NCBI GenBank assembly: GCA_964534995.1
Contig: CAZHSC010000027.1
Location: 1 to 40,527 of the forward strand
Source of the DNA: JAJTFW01 sp964534995
GTDB taxonomy: Bacteria > Bacteroidota > Bacteroidia > AKYH767-A > OLB10
Length of the DNA stretch: 40,527 bases
Direction: 5' to 3'
Below are positions 18,520 to 26,813 of this stretch, piece by piece. Every line of letters starts with the position of its first letter. Positions within the stretch are counted from its first letter, which is position 1. Below the pieces are notes generated by a model, which saw only the letters and a program-made list of their open reading frames with translations, did no database searches and was not told where the DNA came from. The translations under genes were made by a program, and so were the position numbers.

Positions 18520-20358
18520 ATGGAAGTGAATCAGCATAGCCCAGCGGCAAAGCACGACGAACATGCTCACCACGGGCATGATCATCACCACGAGCATGAG
18601 GAGAGCAATAACTTCTTTGCGAAGTATATCTTCTCCACAGATCATAAGATGATTTCCAAACAGTTTCTAATTACGGCCATCGTCATGGCATTCCTGGCTA
18701 TGGGGATGTCACTTATTTTCCGTTTACAGCTGGCCTGGCCCGACACCAAATTCCCCTTCCTCGAAGACATTATCGGACGCTGGGGTAAGGATGGTAAACT
18801 GGATCCCGGTTTTTACCTGGCCCTGGTTACCCTGCATGGTACCATCATGGTGTTCTTTGTATTGACAGGCGGACTGTCCGGTACCTTCTCAAATTTGCTG
18901 ATACCTTTTCAGGTGGGGGCGAGGGATATGGCCTCAGGTTTTCTGAATGCCCTTTCTTTCTGGTTCTTCTTCGCGTCAACCGTGGTGATGTGCGCGTCCA
19001 TTTTCATCGAGAGCGGACCCGCTTCAGCAGGCTGGACGGTGTATCCTCCGCTGAGCGCCTTGCCGCAGGCCATTCCGGGTTCAGGCCTGGGAATGACGCT
19101 GTGGCTGATCTCCATGGCTTTGTTCATCGCTTCTTCGCTGCTGGGAGGTATTAATTATATCACTACGGTGCTGAATCTCCGCACCAAAGGAATGACCATG
19201 ACCAGGCTCCCACTGACCATCTGGGCTTTCTTTATCACTGCCATCCTGGGTGTTCTTTCCTTCCCGGTACTGCTCGCTGCCGCCCTGCTGCTTATCTTCG
19301 ATCGCAGCTTCGGCACCAGTTTTTACCTGAGTGATATTTTTATTGACGGGGCACCGTTAGATTATTCCGGCGGCTCACCGATACTTTTTCAGCACCTGTT
19401 CTGGTTCCTTGGACACCCCGAGGTATATATCGTCCTGCTGCCGGCTTTAGGTCTCGCTTCAGAAGTGATTTCGGTAAACGCGCGTAAACCCATCTTCGGC
19501 TATAAGGCGATGATCGGTTCCATGCTGGTAATCGCGTTCCTCTCTTTTATTGTATGGGGACATCATATGTTTGTTACAGGAATGAATCCTTTCCTGGGTT
19601 CCGTATTCGTATTCACCACCCTGCTGGTGGCCATCCCTTCGGCGGTAAAAGTGTTTAATTACCTCACAACCTTGTGGAGGGGAAATATTCAGTTTACGCC
19701 ACAGATGATGTTTGCAATGGGACTGGTGTCCACCTTTATTTCAGGTGGATTGACCGGAATTATACTTGGTGACTCTACTCTTGACATTAATGTGCACGAT
19801 ACCTACTTTGTGGTGGCGCATTTCCATATTGTGATGGGATCTTCCGCGATCTTCGGAATGTTCGCCGGAGTGTACCACTGGTTCCCGAGGATGTATGGAA
19901 GGATGATGAATAAAAAACTGGGTTACGTGCATTTCTGGCTTACCATTTTCGGTGTCTATGGCGTATTCTTCCCTATGCATTTTCTGGGACTGGGTGGTGT
20001 GCCCCGCCGTTACTATTCCAACACTGCTTACGAGGCGTTTAATGCCTTTGTCGATATCAATGTGTTTATCACTATAGCAGCTATCATTGGCGGACTGGCC
20101 CAGCTGATTTTCGCCTTCAACTTTTTCTACAGCATCTGGAAAGGTAAGAAGGCGGTGCAGAACCCCTGGAAATCCAATACCATCGAATGGACAGCACCTG
20201 TGGAGCACCATCATGGCAACTGGCCCGGTGAACTTCCTGAAGTACACAGGTGGCCTTATGACTATGGCAAGCCCGGGGCGAAGGAGGATTTTATCCCGCA
20301 AACAGTACCTTATTCACAAACACCTGAAAGCAACACCGCCGAAGACCTCCGGCATTAA
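18520..20358 (+). CDS. coxA: Cytochrome c oxidase subunit I, A1-type, with histidine-rich N-terminus
   Basis: Catalytic subunit of an aa3-type oxidase that reduces oxygen to water and pumps protons. The 612-residue protein has twelve expected helices. Haem and copper ligands are present: His106 (TLHGT) and His436 for the low-spin haem, His434 for the high-spin haem, and His299, His348 and His349 for CuB. GHPEVYI holds the D-channel Glu301 and the cross-linking Tyr303, which places it in the A1 group. Residues 6-26 contain ten histidines (HAHHGHDHHHEH) before the first helix. It is the last gene of the operon and is followed by a strong hairpin. Subunit III and IV genes are not adjacent. Stop TAA. 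Confidence 0.96.
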   Translation: MEVNQHSPAAKHDEHAHHGHDHHHEHEESNNFFAKYIFSTDHKMISKQFLITAIVMAFLAMGMSLIFRLQLAWPDTKFPFLEDIIGRWGKDGKLDPGFYLALVTLHGTIMVFFVLTGGLSGTFSNLLIPFQVGARDMASGFLNALSFWFFFASTVVMCASIFIESGPASAGWTVYPPLSALPQAIPGSGLGMTLWLISMALFIASSLLGGINYITTVLNLRTKGMTMTRLPLTIWAFFITAILGVLSFPVLLAAALLLIFDRSFGTSFYLSDIFIDGAPLDYSGGSPILFQHLFWFLGHPEVYIVLLPALGLASEVISVNARKPIFGYKAMIGSMLVIAFLSFIVWGHHMFVTGMNPFLGSVFVFTTLLVAIPSAVKVFNYLTTLWRGNIQFTPQMMFAMGLVSTFISGGLTGIILGDSTLDINVHDTYFVVAHFHIVMGSSAIFGMFAGVYHWFPRMYGRMMNKKLGYVHFWLTIFGVYGVFFPMHFLGLGGVPRRYYSNTAYEAFNAFVDINVFITIAAIIGGLAQLIFAFNFFYSIWKGKKAVQNPWKSNTIEWTAPVEHHHGNWPGELPEVHRWPYDYGKPGAKEDFIPQTVPYSQTPESNTAEDLRH

Positions 20359-20374
20359 AAAGTAATACCTTATT

Positions 20375-20404
20375 GAAGCCCTGCATCCTTGGATGCAGGG
20401 CTTC
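20375..20404 (+). terminator. Terminator at the end of the act-cox operon
   Basis: A perfect 14-bp inverted repeat (GAAGCCCTGCATCC) with TT between the arms, 16 bp after the coxA stop and followed by the T-rich GTTGTTTG. It closes the eight-gene operon. Confidence 0.8.
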
Positions 20405-20479
20405 GTTGTTTGATAAAAGGGATACGCCTCCATCACACTGTTTCGGGTCATACACACTTATATTGTTAACTTAGCTGCA

Positions 20480-21778
20480 ATGTTTACCTTCATCAATAGC
20501 AGGGAATGGGCGCAGGCAAGAGATCAACAGGATCCCCTGGCCTCATTCAGAAAGGAATTCTTTATACCGGAACATCAGGGCAAAGAGGTGGTTTATCTTT
20601 GCGGTAACTCACTGGGCCTGCAACCGCGAAATGCCGCCAGATATGTGAATGAGGAGTTAAATGACTGGGCCAGGCTGGGAGTAGAAGGGCATTTCAAGAA
20701 GGATACCGGCTGGTTTTCCTGTCATGAGCTCCTGCGCGGAAGTACCGCACGGCTGGTGGGCGCGTCCCCCCGCGGAGTAGGGGTGGGGAATCGGGTCACG
20801 GTGAACCTGCATTTGCTGCTGGTTTCCTTTTACCGCCCCACCGCCGACCGCTACCGTATTATATGTGAAGGGGGGGCTTTCCCTTCCGACCGCTATGCCC
20901 TGCAGTCACAGGTGGCCTGGCATGGTTTCGAAGCCGGCGATGCGCTCGTGGAATTGCAGCCGCGCAAGGGTGAGGATACCCTCCGCCAGGAAGATATTAT
21001 CGAAGCGATTGAAGATTGCGGTGATACCCTGGCGTTAGTAATGATGGGCGGGGTTCATTATTTTACCGGACAGGTACTCGACATGAAGGCGATTGCCGCG
21101 GCGGCGCATGAAGTGGATGCCTATGCCGGTTTCGACCTTGCCCACGCGGCAGGCAACCTGAACCTGAAGCTGCATGAATGGAATGTAGACTTCGCGGCCT
21201 GGTGCTCCTATAAATACCTGAACGGCGGGCCTGGTACGGTGGGTGGGGCTTATATCCATGAACGGCATGCGCGCAATCCGCACCTGCCCCGTTTCGCGGG
21301 CTGGTGGGGTAATGACCCAGCCACCCGCTTTACCATGCCTCACCGCTTTATCCCCGTCGCCACTGCCGATAGCTGGCAGTTGAGCAATGCCCCTGTACTG
21401 GAAATGGCCGCCCTCCGGGCTTCCATGGAACTGTTTGATAAAGCGGGAATGGACGCGCTGACCTGTAAAAGTTTTGAACTGACATCTTATCTCCTCTTTG
21501 TGATCCGTGACGTGCTGAATCAGCAGGGCAAATCCGGCGATATCCGCGTCATTACACCTTTTGAAACCCAACAGCAGGGCTGCCAGCTTTCACTGCAAAT
21601 GGGAAGCAACGGAAAAGCGGTGTTTGATGCACTGACCGCCGGAGGCGTTGTGGCTGACTGGAGGGAACCCGATCAGGAAGGACGGGAAGGGGGAGTGATT
21701 CGCGTAGCTCCTGTACCGTTATATACTTCATTTACCGATATACAGTGCTTCGGTGAAATACTCAGTACTGCCATCTGA
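20480..21778 (+). CDS. kynU: Kynureninase
   Basis: PLP enzyme that cleaves kynurenine or 3-hydroxykynurenine to anthranilate or 3-hydroxyanthranilate plus alanine. The 432-residue protein shows the family markers: YLCGNSLGLQP near residue 39, HFKKDTGWFSCHELL near 74, AFPSDRYALQSQ near 137, and the cofactor lysine Lys245 in CSYKYLNGGPG. The loop before TVNLHLLLVSFYRP reads GVGVGNRV, where relatives usually have an MNTL-like sequence; the phosphate-binding threonine is kept. It starts 76 bp after the operon terminator with a weak -7-like TAACTTAG. The next gene starts 7 bp after its stop, and kynurenine 3-monooxygenase follows, so the enzymes act in one pathway. Stop TGA. Confidence 0.95.
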   Translation: MFTFINSREWAQARDQQDPLASFRKEFFIPEHQGKEVVYLCGNSLGLQPRNAARYVNEELNDWARLGVEGHFKKDTGWFSCHELLRGSTARLVGASPRGVGVGNRVTVNLHLLLVSFYRPTADRYRIICEGGAFPSDRYALQSQVAWHGFEAGDALVELQPRKGEDTLRQEDIIEAIEDCGDTLALVMMGGVHYFTGQVLDMKAIAAAAHEVDAYAGFDLAHAAGNLNLKLHEWNVDFAAWCSYKYLNGGPGTVGGAYIHERHARNPHLPRFAGWWGNDPATRFTMPHRFIPVATADSWQLSNAPVLEMAALRASMELFDKAGMDALTCKSFELTSYLLFVIRDVLNQQGKSGDIRVITPFETQQQGCQLSLQMGSNGKAVFDALTAGGVVADWREPDQEGREGGVIRVAPVPLYTSFTDIQCFGEILSTAI

Positions 21779-21785
21779 TCAGGAA

Positions 21786-22400
21786 ATGAGCGCGCCTGTA
21801 CACCACAAAGCCGCTTCCGGGCGGGTGGATCATTATCTGGCCGCCATGCCCTCCTGGTCGCGGGAAATATGTGAAAAGCTGAGAGCGCTTGTACTAAGCG
21901 TCTCGCCCGGTATCACCGAAGACTGGAAATGGGGCCCGCATTATTATTACGAAGGCATGCTCTGCGGTTTCGGCGCCTTTAAAAATCATGTGTCCTTTGT
22001 CTTCTTCCGGGGTGCTGAGTTGGAGGATGTAGCGGGAATTTTTCAGCGGGAAATGGGCGGCGCTAAAACCCGGCGTTTGCGGTTTACCGCAATGGAACAG
22101 GTAAAAGTGACGCTACTAAAAAAGTATATACGCGAGGCCATGCGGATCAACAAAAGTATGCCGAAGCCTGTGCGTGCCGTAAAAGCACCGGCCGTTCTGC
22201 ACCCCGATTTCGCCGCCGCGCTTACCCGGAGAAAACTGCATGCCAGATTTGAAGTATTCGCCCCGTACCGTAAAAGGGAAATCGCTGAGTGGATCAGCTC
22301 GGCGAAAAGAGAGGAAACCAGGATCAGAAGAATTGAAGCGGCCATTGCGCTTGTAAGTAACGGAAAAAGCATCAACGATAAATATCGCAGCCGCAAATAA
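21786..22400 (+). CDS. Small DUF1801/YdeI-like protein between the two kynurenine genes
   Basis: A 204-residue cytoplasmic protein of the DUF1801 (YdhG/YdeI-like) type. The N-terminal half reads VDHYLAAMPSWSREICEKLR and ITEDWKWGPHYYYEGMLCG, the usual DUF1801 layout. The C-terminal part has HPDFAAALTRRKLHARFEVF and an Arg/Lys-rich YdeI-like helix region. The biochemical function of the family is not established. I start it at ATG 21786; an upstream GTG at 21753 would overlap kynU by 26 bp. It lies in the kynU-kmo transcription unit, but a link to kynurenine metabolism is only suggested by position. Stop TAA. Confidence 0.8.
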   Translation: MSAPVHHKAASGRVDHYLAAMPSWSREICEKLRALVLSVSPGITEDWKWGPHYYYEGMLCGFGAFKNHVSFVFFRGAELEDVAGIFQREMGGAKTRRLRFTAMEQVKVTLLKKYIREAMRINKSMPKPVRAVKAPAVLHPDFAAALTRRKLHARFEVFAPYRKREIAEWISSAKREETRIRRIEAAIALVSNGKSINDKYRSRK

Positions 22401-22468
22401 TAAAAAGCACATACCCCCGGCTGTTACAGGTCAGGAACAGGTATTAATAATACATAGTAATTACACCC

Positions 22469-23818
22469 ATGAAAAAATTCACACTCATCGGAGCAGGCCT
22501 GGTTGGATCCCTCCTTTCCATTTATCTGTCAAGACGCGGTTATAAGGTAACCATGTATGAAAGGAGGCCCGACCTTCGTAAAAACCGCATCAGCGCCGGT
22601 CGTTCCATCAACCTGGCCCTCAGCGACAGGGGGTGGCGTGGCCTGGATAAAGTGGGCGTAGGCGATGAAATCCGTAAGGTAGCCCTGCCCATGAAGGGAA
22701 GGATTATGCATGGTATCGACACTACCCTGTCCTATCAGCCCTATGGAAAAGAGGGGCAGGCGATTTATTCCGTTTCACGTGGCGGCTTGAATTGCGTACT
22801 CATGGACCTTGCTGAAAAACATGGCGTCGAAATCATGTATAATGAGCGCTGCACCCATGTTGATATGAAAGCTACGCAGGCCTTCTTCGAAAATACCGAA
22901 AACGGCAAGGTGACGAAAGTGGATGCTGATCATATCATCTCCTCTGATGGGGCCTTCTCAGCAGGACGCCTGCAGATGCAGCTTAGTACCGATCGTTTCA
23001 CCTATTCACAAACCTATCTCGAACACGGATACAAGGAACTGACCATTCCGCCTGCTGCCGGAGGGGATTTTGCTATGGACCCCAACGCGCTTCATATCTG
23101 GCCCCGCGGTTCTTTCATGCTCATTGCCCTGCCGAACCTGGACAAAACATTTACCTGTACCCTCTTCTTCCCCTTCGAAGGGGAGTATTCATTCAGCTCA
23201 CTGGATAGCGAAGAGAAGTTAATGCAGTTTTTCAAAAGGACATTTCCCGATGCGGTGAGCCTCATGCCCTCCCTCAGGGAAGAGTATTTTGCGAATCCCA
23301 GTTCGTCACTGGCCATCGTTAGATGTTTTCCCTGGAGTTTTGAAGACAAACTCCTGCTCATCGGCGATGCGGCCCATGCCATCGTTCCCTTTTACGGACA
23401 AGGAATGAATTGCGGCTTTGAAGATTGTGTTGTACTGGATACGCTGATGGATACCTTTGGCGAAGACTGGAATCAGATTTTCAGAAATTTTGAAAAGTTG
23501 CGTAAGCCCGATGGCGATGCAATTGCCGATCTGGCCCTGGCAAATTTTGTGGAGATGAGGGATCGTGTGGGCCATCCAGAATTCCTCCTGCAGAAAAAAA
23601 TTGAAGCCTGGTTCAGCGAACGCCACCCCGACCGCTGGATACCCCTCTATACCATGGTGACCTTTAGTCCCGATATCCGTTACAGTGAGGCCTTGCGCGA
23701 AGGGCAAAGACAGGAAGCCATTATGCAACAGGTGATGCAGTTTCCGGGTATTGAAAACAGGTGGAATAGCCCTGAAGTAGAAGACCTGATGCTGCGCCTC
23801 CTTTCAGCCACCCGGTGA
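22469..23818 (+). CDS. kmo: Kynurenine 3-monooxygenase
   Basis: FAD-dependent hydroxylase that converts kynurenine to 3-hydroxykynurenine using NADPH and oxygen. The 449-residue protein has the N-terminal FAD-binding Rossmann motif GAGLVGSLLSIYLSRRGY from residue 8, the family segment GRSINLALSDRGW near residue 45, and the second FAD motif GDAAHAIVPFYGQGMNCGFE from residue 299. The C-terminal part is less hydrophobic than the membrane anchor of the mitochondrial enzyme. It lies 68 bp after the DUF1801-like gene with no terminator visible between. Together with kynureninase it supplies 3-hydroxyanthranilate for quinolinate and NAD; the remaining pathway genes are not in this window. Stop TGA. 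Confidence 0.95.
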   Translation: MKKFTLIGAGLVGSLLSIYLSRRGYKVTMYERRPDLRKNRISAGRSINLALSDRGWRGLDKVGVGDEIRKVALPMKGRIMHGIDTTLSYQPYGKEGQAIYSVSRGGLNCVLMDLAEKHGVEIMYNERCTHVDMKATQAFFENTENGKVTKVDADHIISSDGAFSAGRLQMQLSTDRFTYSQTYLEHGYKELTIPPAAGGDFAMDPNALHIWPRGSFMLIALPNLDKTFTCTLFFPFEGEYSFSSLDSEEKLMQFFKRTFPDAVSLMPSLREEYFANPSSSLAIVRCFPWSFEDKLLLIGDAAHAIVPFYGQGMNCGFEDCVVLDTLMDTFGEDWNQIFRNFEKLRKPDGDAIADLALANFVEMRDRVGHPEFLLQKKIEAWFSERHPDRWIPLYTMVTFSPDIRYSEALREGQRQEAIMQQVMQFPGIENRWNSPEVEDLMLRLLSATR

Positions 23819-23981
23819 CAGGAAGCTTCAATGTATTAAGAATTTACTGCTGAACCTGATCATTCGATAGCGCGCATGATTGGAAGCGCCAGGATTTTTA
23901 TACCGCATCAGGGGAGCCTGTACGGGACGCATGGAAATATGGAGAAGCAAAATGCTGCTGCCCGCAATGCTCATCACCTCA

Positions 23982-25217
23982 TTACCCAATTTTTTCGAGG
24001 AGCGCTTTCGCTTCATCAGCAGCCCGGCGGCAGTGATTCCTGACCTGAAATACCCTGGAAAGCAGTTTGGCTACTTTTTCTGTTTTAGATTCTTCCTCTA
24101 TTTCAAGAATCAGTTTCAGGGTACCCTGCATACCGAATGCGACCAGGTATTGCCTGAGATGTTCCAGAGATAACAATATCGGTGATGACTCATTTTTTCC
24201 GATGGCTTCATCGAGTGTCTTCATAATAAAAGGCAACTGAGCCATGTATTCATTCAGGATATTGCGGATAGCCTTTGTTTCACCATTGTTATATTTCCCG
24301 AGTATTTCAGGCCTGATGAGTACGAGTTCAACTTCCTGAAGTTTGTAGGTAATGTCCCTGCCGCCTGAAGGTGCCGCGGGGCGCGAAATTTCGGCGGGAG
24401 CACTTACTGCCGGAGGGGTGCTGAGGGGAGTAGGAGCAGCGGGGCCTGCTGCTGTGGATGCAGGTTTTTTTGAGGAAGGGGTGGCTTCCGGAGCGGGTAC
24501 CGATGCCTGTATAGGAGGCATGGCCCTGGGAAGCGAGGGGGCGGGTGAGGGCGGGGAATGTCGCAGACGTTGCAGAGTTCCGTTCATCAGAAAAATAATA
24601 ACCACCAGCAAGGCGCAAAGGGCCGAAAGGATATAGACCCATTTTTTCCAGGTGCCGGCTTCATCCTGCACCGCGCTCCTGTCGTCATCCGTCTGGCGCT
24701 GCAGGGTTTCTATCTTTTCGGATAAGCCGGTAATGACATCCTGCAGGGAGTCGGTAGCGGCAGACATCTCCCTGCGGTTAAGGCTGTCTCTGATTTTCCA
24801 TGCCGCTTCGCGGGCTACTATGGCCGTTTTGGGATTTCCGGATTGCAGGTGCCATTCGGAATAAGCTTCATAGGATTTCAACAGTTCATCACCCAGGGCA
24901 TACTGCTCCGACCACCGCAGGGCGCTGTCAAGAAAGGGGGAAGCCGCCTTGACTTTTCGCTGTGCCTGCAAAAAGTTGGCCGTCCAGAGGGAGGCCTTGA
25001 TTTTTGTGGAAGCATTGCCGGGATTAATGCTTTGCCAGGCTATGGTGTCCAGTGATATATAGGCTTCCCTTGCTTTTCCCGACTGCCAGCATTGTACGGC
25101 CCGGGTGAGCGTTTCCCGAAGGGTACTGTCATGTAAAGCAGGTGCTTGTGTGTAAGCCCTTGCCGGAAAGCACAACAAGAGGAGCCATGAAAGGAGATGA
25201 TTAAAACGTAGGTTCAT
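23982..25217 (-). CDS. Membrane protein with periplasmic helical domain and Hpt-like cytoplasmic domain, function unknown
   Basis: A 411-residue protein I cannot name. From ATG 25217 it has a signal peptide (MNLRFNHLLSWLLLLCFPAR), a helical region resembling TPR sensor proteins (about 30-165), a coiled-coil stretch (about 166-195), and one membrane helix reading WVYILSALCALLVVIIFLMN. A linker of about 70 residues very rich in Pro, Ala and Ser follows, then a C-terminal helical domain of about 120 residues. That last domain resembles histidine phosphotransfer domains: four helices and a histidine in SLEHLRQYLVAFGM. The usual Lys-Gly after the histidine is absent, so phosphotransfer is doubtful. 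An upstream ATG at 25259 would add 14 residues before the signal peptide. It converges on kmo and has no same-strand neighbour. Stop TAA. Confidence 0.75.
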   Translation of the reverse strand: MNLRFNHLLSWLLLLCFPARAYTQAPALHDSTLRETLTRAVQCWQSGKAREAYISLDTIAWQSINPGNASTKIKASLWTANFLQAQRKVKAASPFLDSALRWSEQYALGDELLKSYEAYSEWHLQSGNPKTAIVAREAAWKIRDSLNRREMSAATDSLQDVITGLSEKIETLQRQTDDDRSAVQDEAGTWKKWVYILSALCALLVVIIFLMNGTLQRLRHSPPSPAPSLPRAMPPIQASVPAPEATPSSKKPASTAAGPAAPTPLSTPPAVSAPAEISRPAAPSGGRDITYKLQEVELVLIRPEILGKYNNGETKAIRNILNEYMAQLPFIMKTLDEAIGKNESSPILLSLEHLRQYLVAFGMQGTLKLILEIEEESKTEKVAKLLSRVFQVRNHCRRAADEAKALLEKIG

Positions 25218-25367
25218 ATGCCTTGCGAAATTAATCGCTTTTATTCTGGGCGGGAGCATTTACTTGCGGTGACTTATTCACGATGAAACAAACTGCCTAT
25301 CAATATGCCATGAGTTTGCAGGGCATACACTGTGAAAAAGATCATCTTTTCTGTGGCTGCTTTTAGT

Positions 25368-25375
25368 TAGGTTTG
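25368..25375 (+). promoter_or_regulatory. Promoter -7 element of the aminotransferase gene
   Basis: TAGGTTTG matches TAnnTTTG exactly, 16 bp before the ATG at 25392, so the leader would be about 10 nt. The upstream -33 element is weak (TTTT at 25347-25350). Confidence 0.45.
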
Positions 25376-25391
25376 CAGATATTTCACAGAC

Positions 25392-26678
25392 ATGTCCACA
25401 ACCCTTCAGCAGTCCGTTTCTTACCCGGTTTCAGGTATGGCCGAAACACTTATTGGTTCGGAAATCATCAAATTGGGCAATGAAGTCAATGAAAGGATCA
25501 AAGCGGGTGAGAAAATTTCAAACCTGACCATCGGTGACTTCGACCCTTCGGTATTTCCCATTCCGGAGGCCCTGCTGGAAGAAATAATCAAAGCCTACAG
25601 AGAGGGATATACCAATTATCCGATGGCCAATGGTATGCCTGAATTACGTGCTGCCGTGTCGGACTGGACAAGGCAAACCTATGGCCTGGAGTATTCTCCT
25701 GCGGAAGTATTGATTGCCGGAGGTGCGCGGCCGGTGATATACGGGATATATGCCACCCTCATTGACAAGGGCGATAAGGTGATTTATCCCGTTCCCTCCT
25801 GGAATAACAATCATTATTGTCACCTTTTTGGTGCGGAATCCCTGCAGGTGGAATGCAAGCCAGAAAATAATTTCATGCCCCTGGCCTCTGAAATAAAACC
25901 CTTTATCCACGATGCCGCGATGCTGGCGCTCTGTTCACCGCAAAACCCCACCGGCACCCTTTTCACTAAGGAGCAGTTAGAGGAAATTTGCGATATGGTG
26001 TTGGCCGAAAATCTGCGGCGCGGCAGTGCAAAAAAACCGCTGTACATCATGTATGACCAGATTTACGGCGCGCTGGTGTATGGCGATAACAGCCACGTGG
26101 ATCCTGTTTCCCTGCGCCCTGAATTGCGTCCCTATACCGTGTATGTGGATGGCATTTCGAAGTCCTTCGCCGCCACCGGTGTACGTGTGGGCTGGGCTTT
26201 AGGACCCGGATTTATCATTGACAAAATGAAAGCGATTATAGGGCATATCGGCGCCTGGTCACCCAAAGCGGAGCAAATAGCTACCGCACGCTTTCTGACA
26301 AATACGGAAGCCATGGCGTCCTTCATGCAGACATTCAGGAAAGAAATTACCGACAGGTTGCATGCAATTTACGATGGCTTTGAGGCCTTGCGCAGGGAGG
26401 GCTACGCCGTTCATTGCATTGAACCTTGCGGTGCCATCTATCTTACGGTGCAATTTGACCTGAAGGGGAAAGTAACTTCTGCAGGTAAGATGCTTGGCAC
26501 CACGGCGGATGTCACCGCTTATATCCTCAATGAAGCCAAACTGGCCATGGTGCCTTTCTCGGCCTTCGGCGCTTCTGCCGACAGCAGCTGGTATCGCTTG
26601 TCGGTAGGCACCTGCAGGAAGGAAAGCATCACGGAATTGTTCGAAAGGCTGAAAGTGGCCTTGTTGGCGCTTTCCTGA
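25392..26678 (+). CDS. Class I/II PLP-dependent aminotransferase
   Basis: A 428-residue fold type I aminotransferase. Motifs seen are YTNYPMANGMPELRAAV (substrate side), CSPQNPTGTLFTKEQLE (Asn-Pro-Thr-Gly contact to the cofactor), a YDQIYGALVY Asp/Tyr pair, the cofactor lysine Lys257 in DGISKSFAATGVRVGW, and a C-terminal YRLSVGTCRKE arginine that would bind the substrate carboxylate. The substrate cannot be read from sequence: aspartate or aromatic amino acids are likely, and its nearness to kynurenine genes is suggestive only. It has its own -7 element and is followed 135 bp later by the mannose-1-phosphate guanylyltransferase gene. Stop TGA. Confidence 0.9.
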   Translation: MSTTLQQSVSYPVSGMAETLIGSEIIKLGNEVNERIKAGEKISNLTIGDFDPSVFPIPEALLEEIIKAYREGYTNYPMANGMPELRAAVSDWTRQTYGLEYSPAEVLIAGGARPVIYGIYATLIDKGDKVIYPVPSWNNNHYCHLFGAESLQVECKPENNFMPLASEIKPFIHDAAMLALCSPQNPTGTLFTKEQLEEICDMVLAENLRRGSAKKPLYIMYDQIYGALVYGDNSHVDPVSLRPELRPYTVYVDGISKSFAATGVRVGWALGPGFIIDKMKAIIGHIGAWSPKAEQIATARFLTNTEAMASFMQTFRKEITDRLHAIYDGFEALRREGYAVHCIEPCGAIYLTVQFDLKGKVTSAGKMLGTTADVTAYILNEAKLAMVPFSAFGASADSSWYRLSVGTCRKESITELFERLKVALLALS

Positions 26679-26813
26679 AAATCCCTGAAGTGGAAATCAC
26701 AGGCTTTCATCTGTTAATTGTTACGGCTGGTCGTAAGGTGGATTGACTTAGCTCTTTTTTTACTTGCTTTGCGGCAACCAAAACATAATTTGAATTATCA
26801 AGGCCTTGTCAAA

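Noticed and set aside
19741..20301. 186-codon minus-strand frame
   Set aside because: Antisense to the end of coxA, where the haem ligands are encoded on the plus strand.
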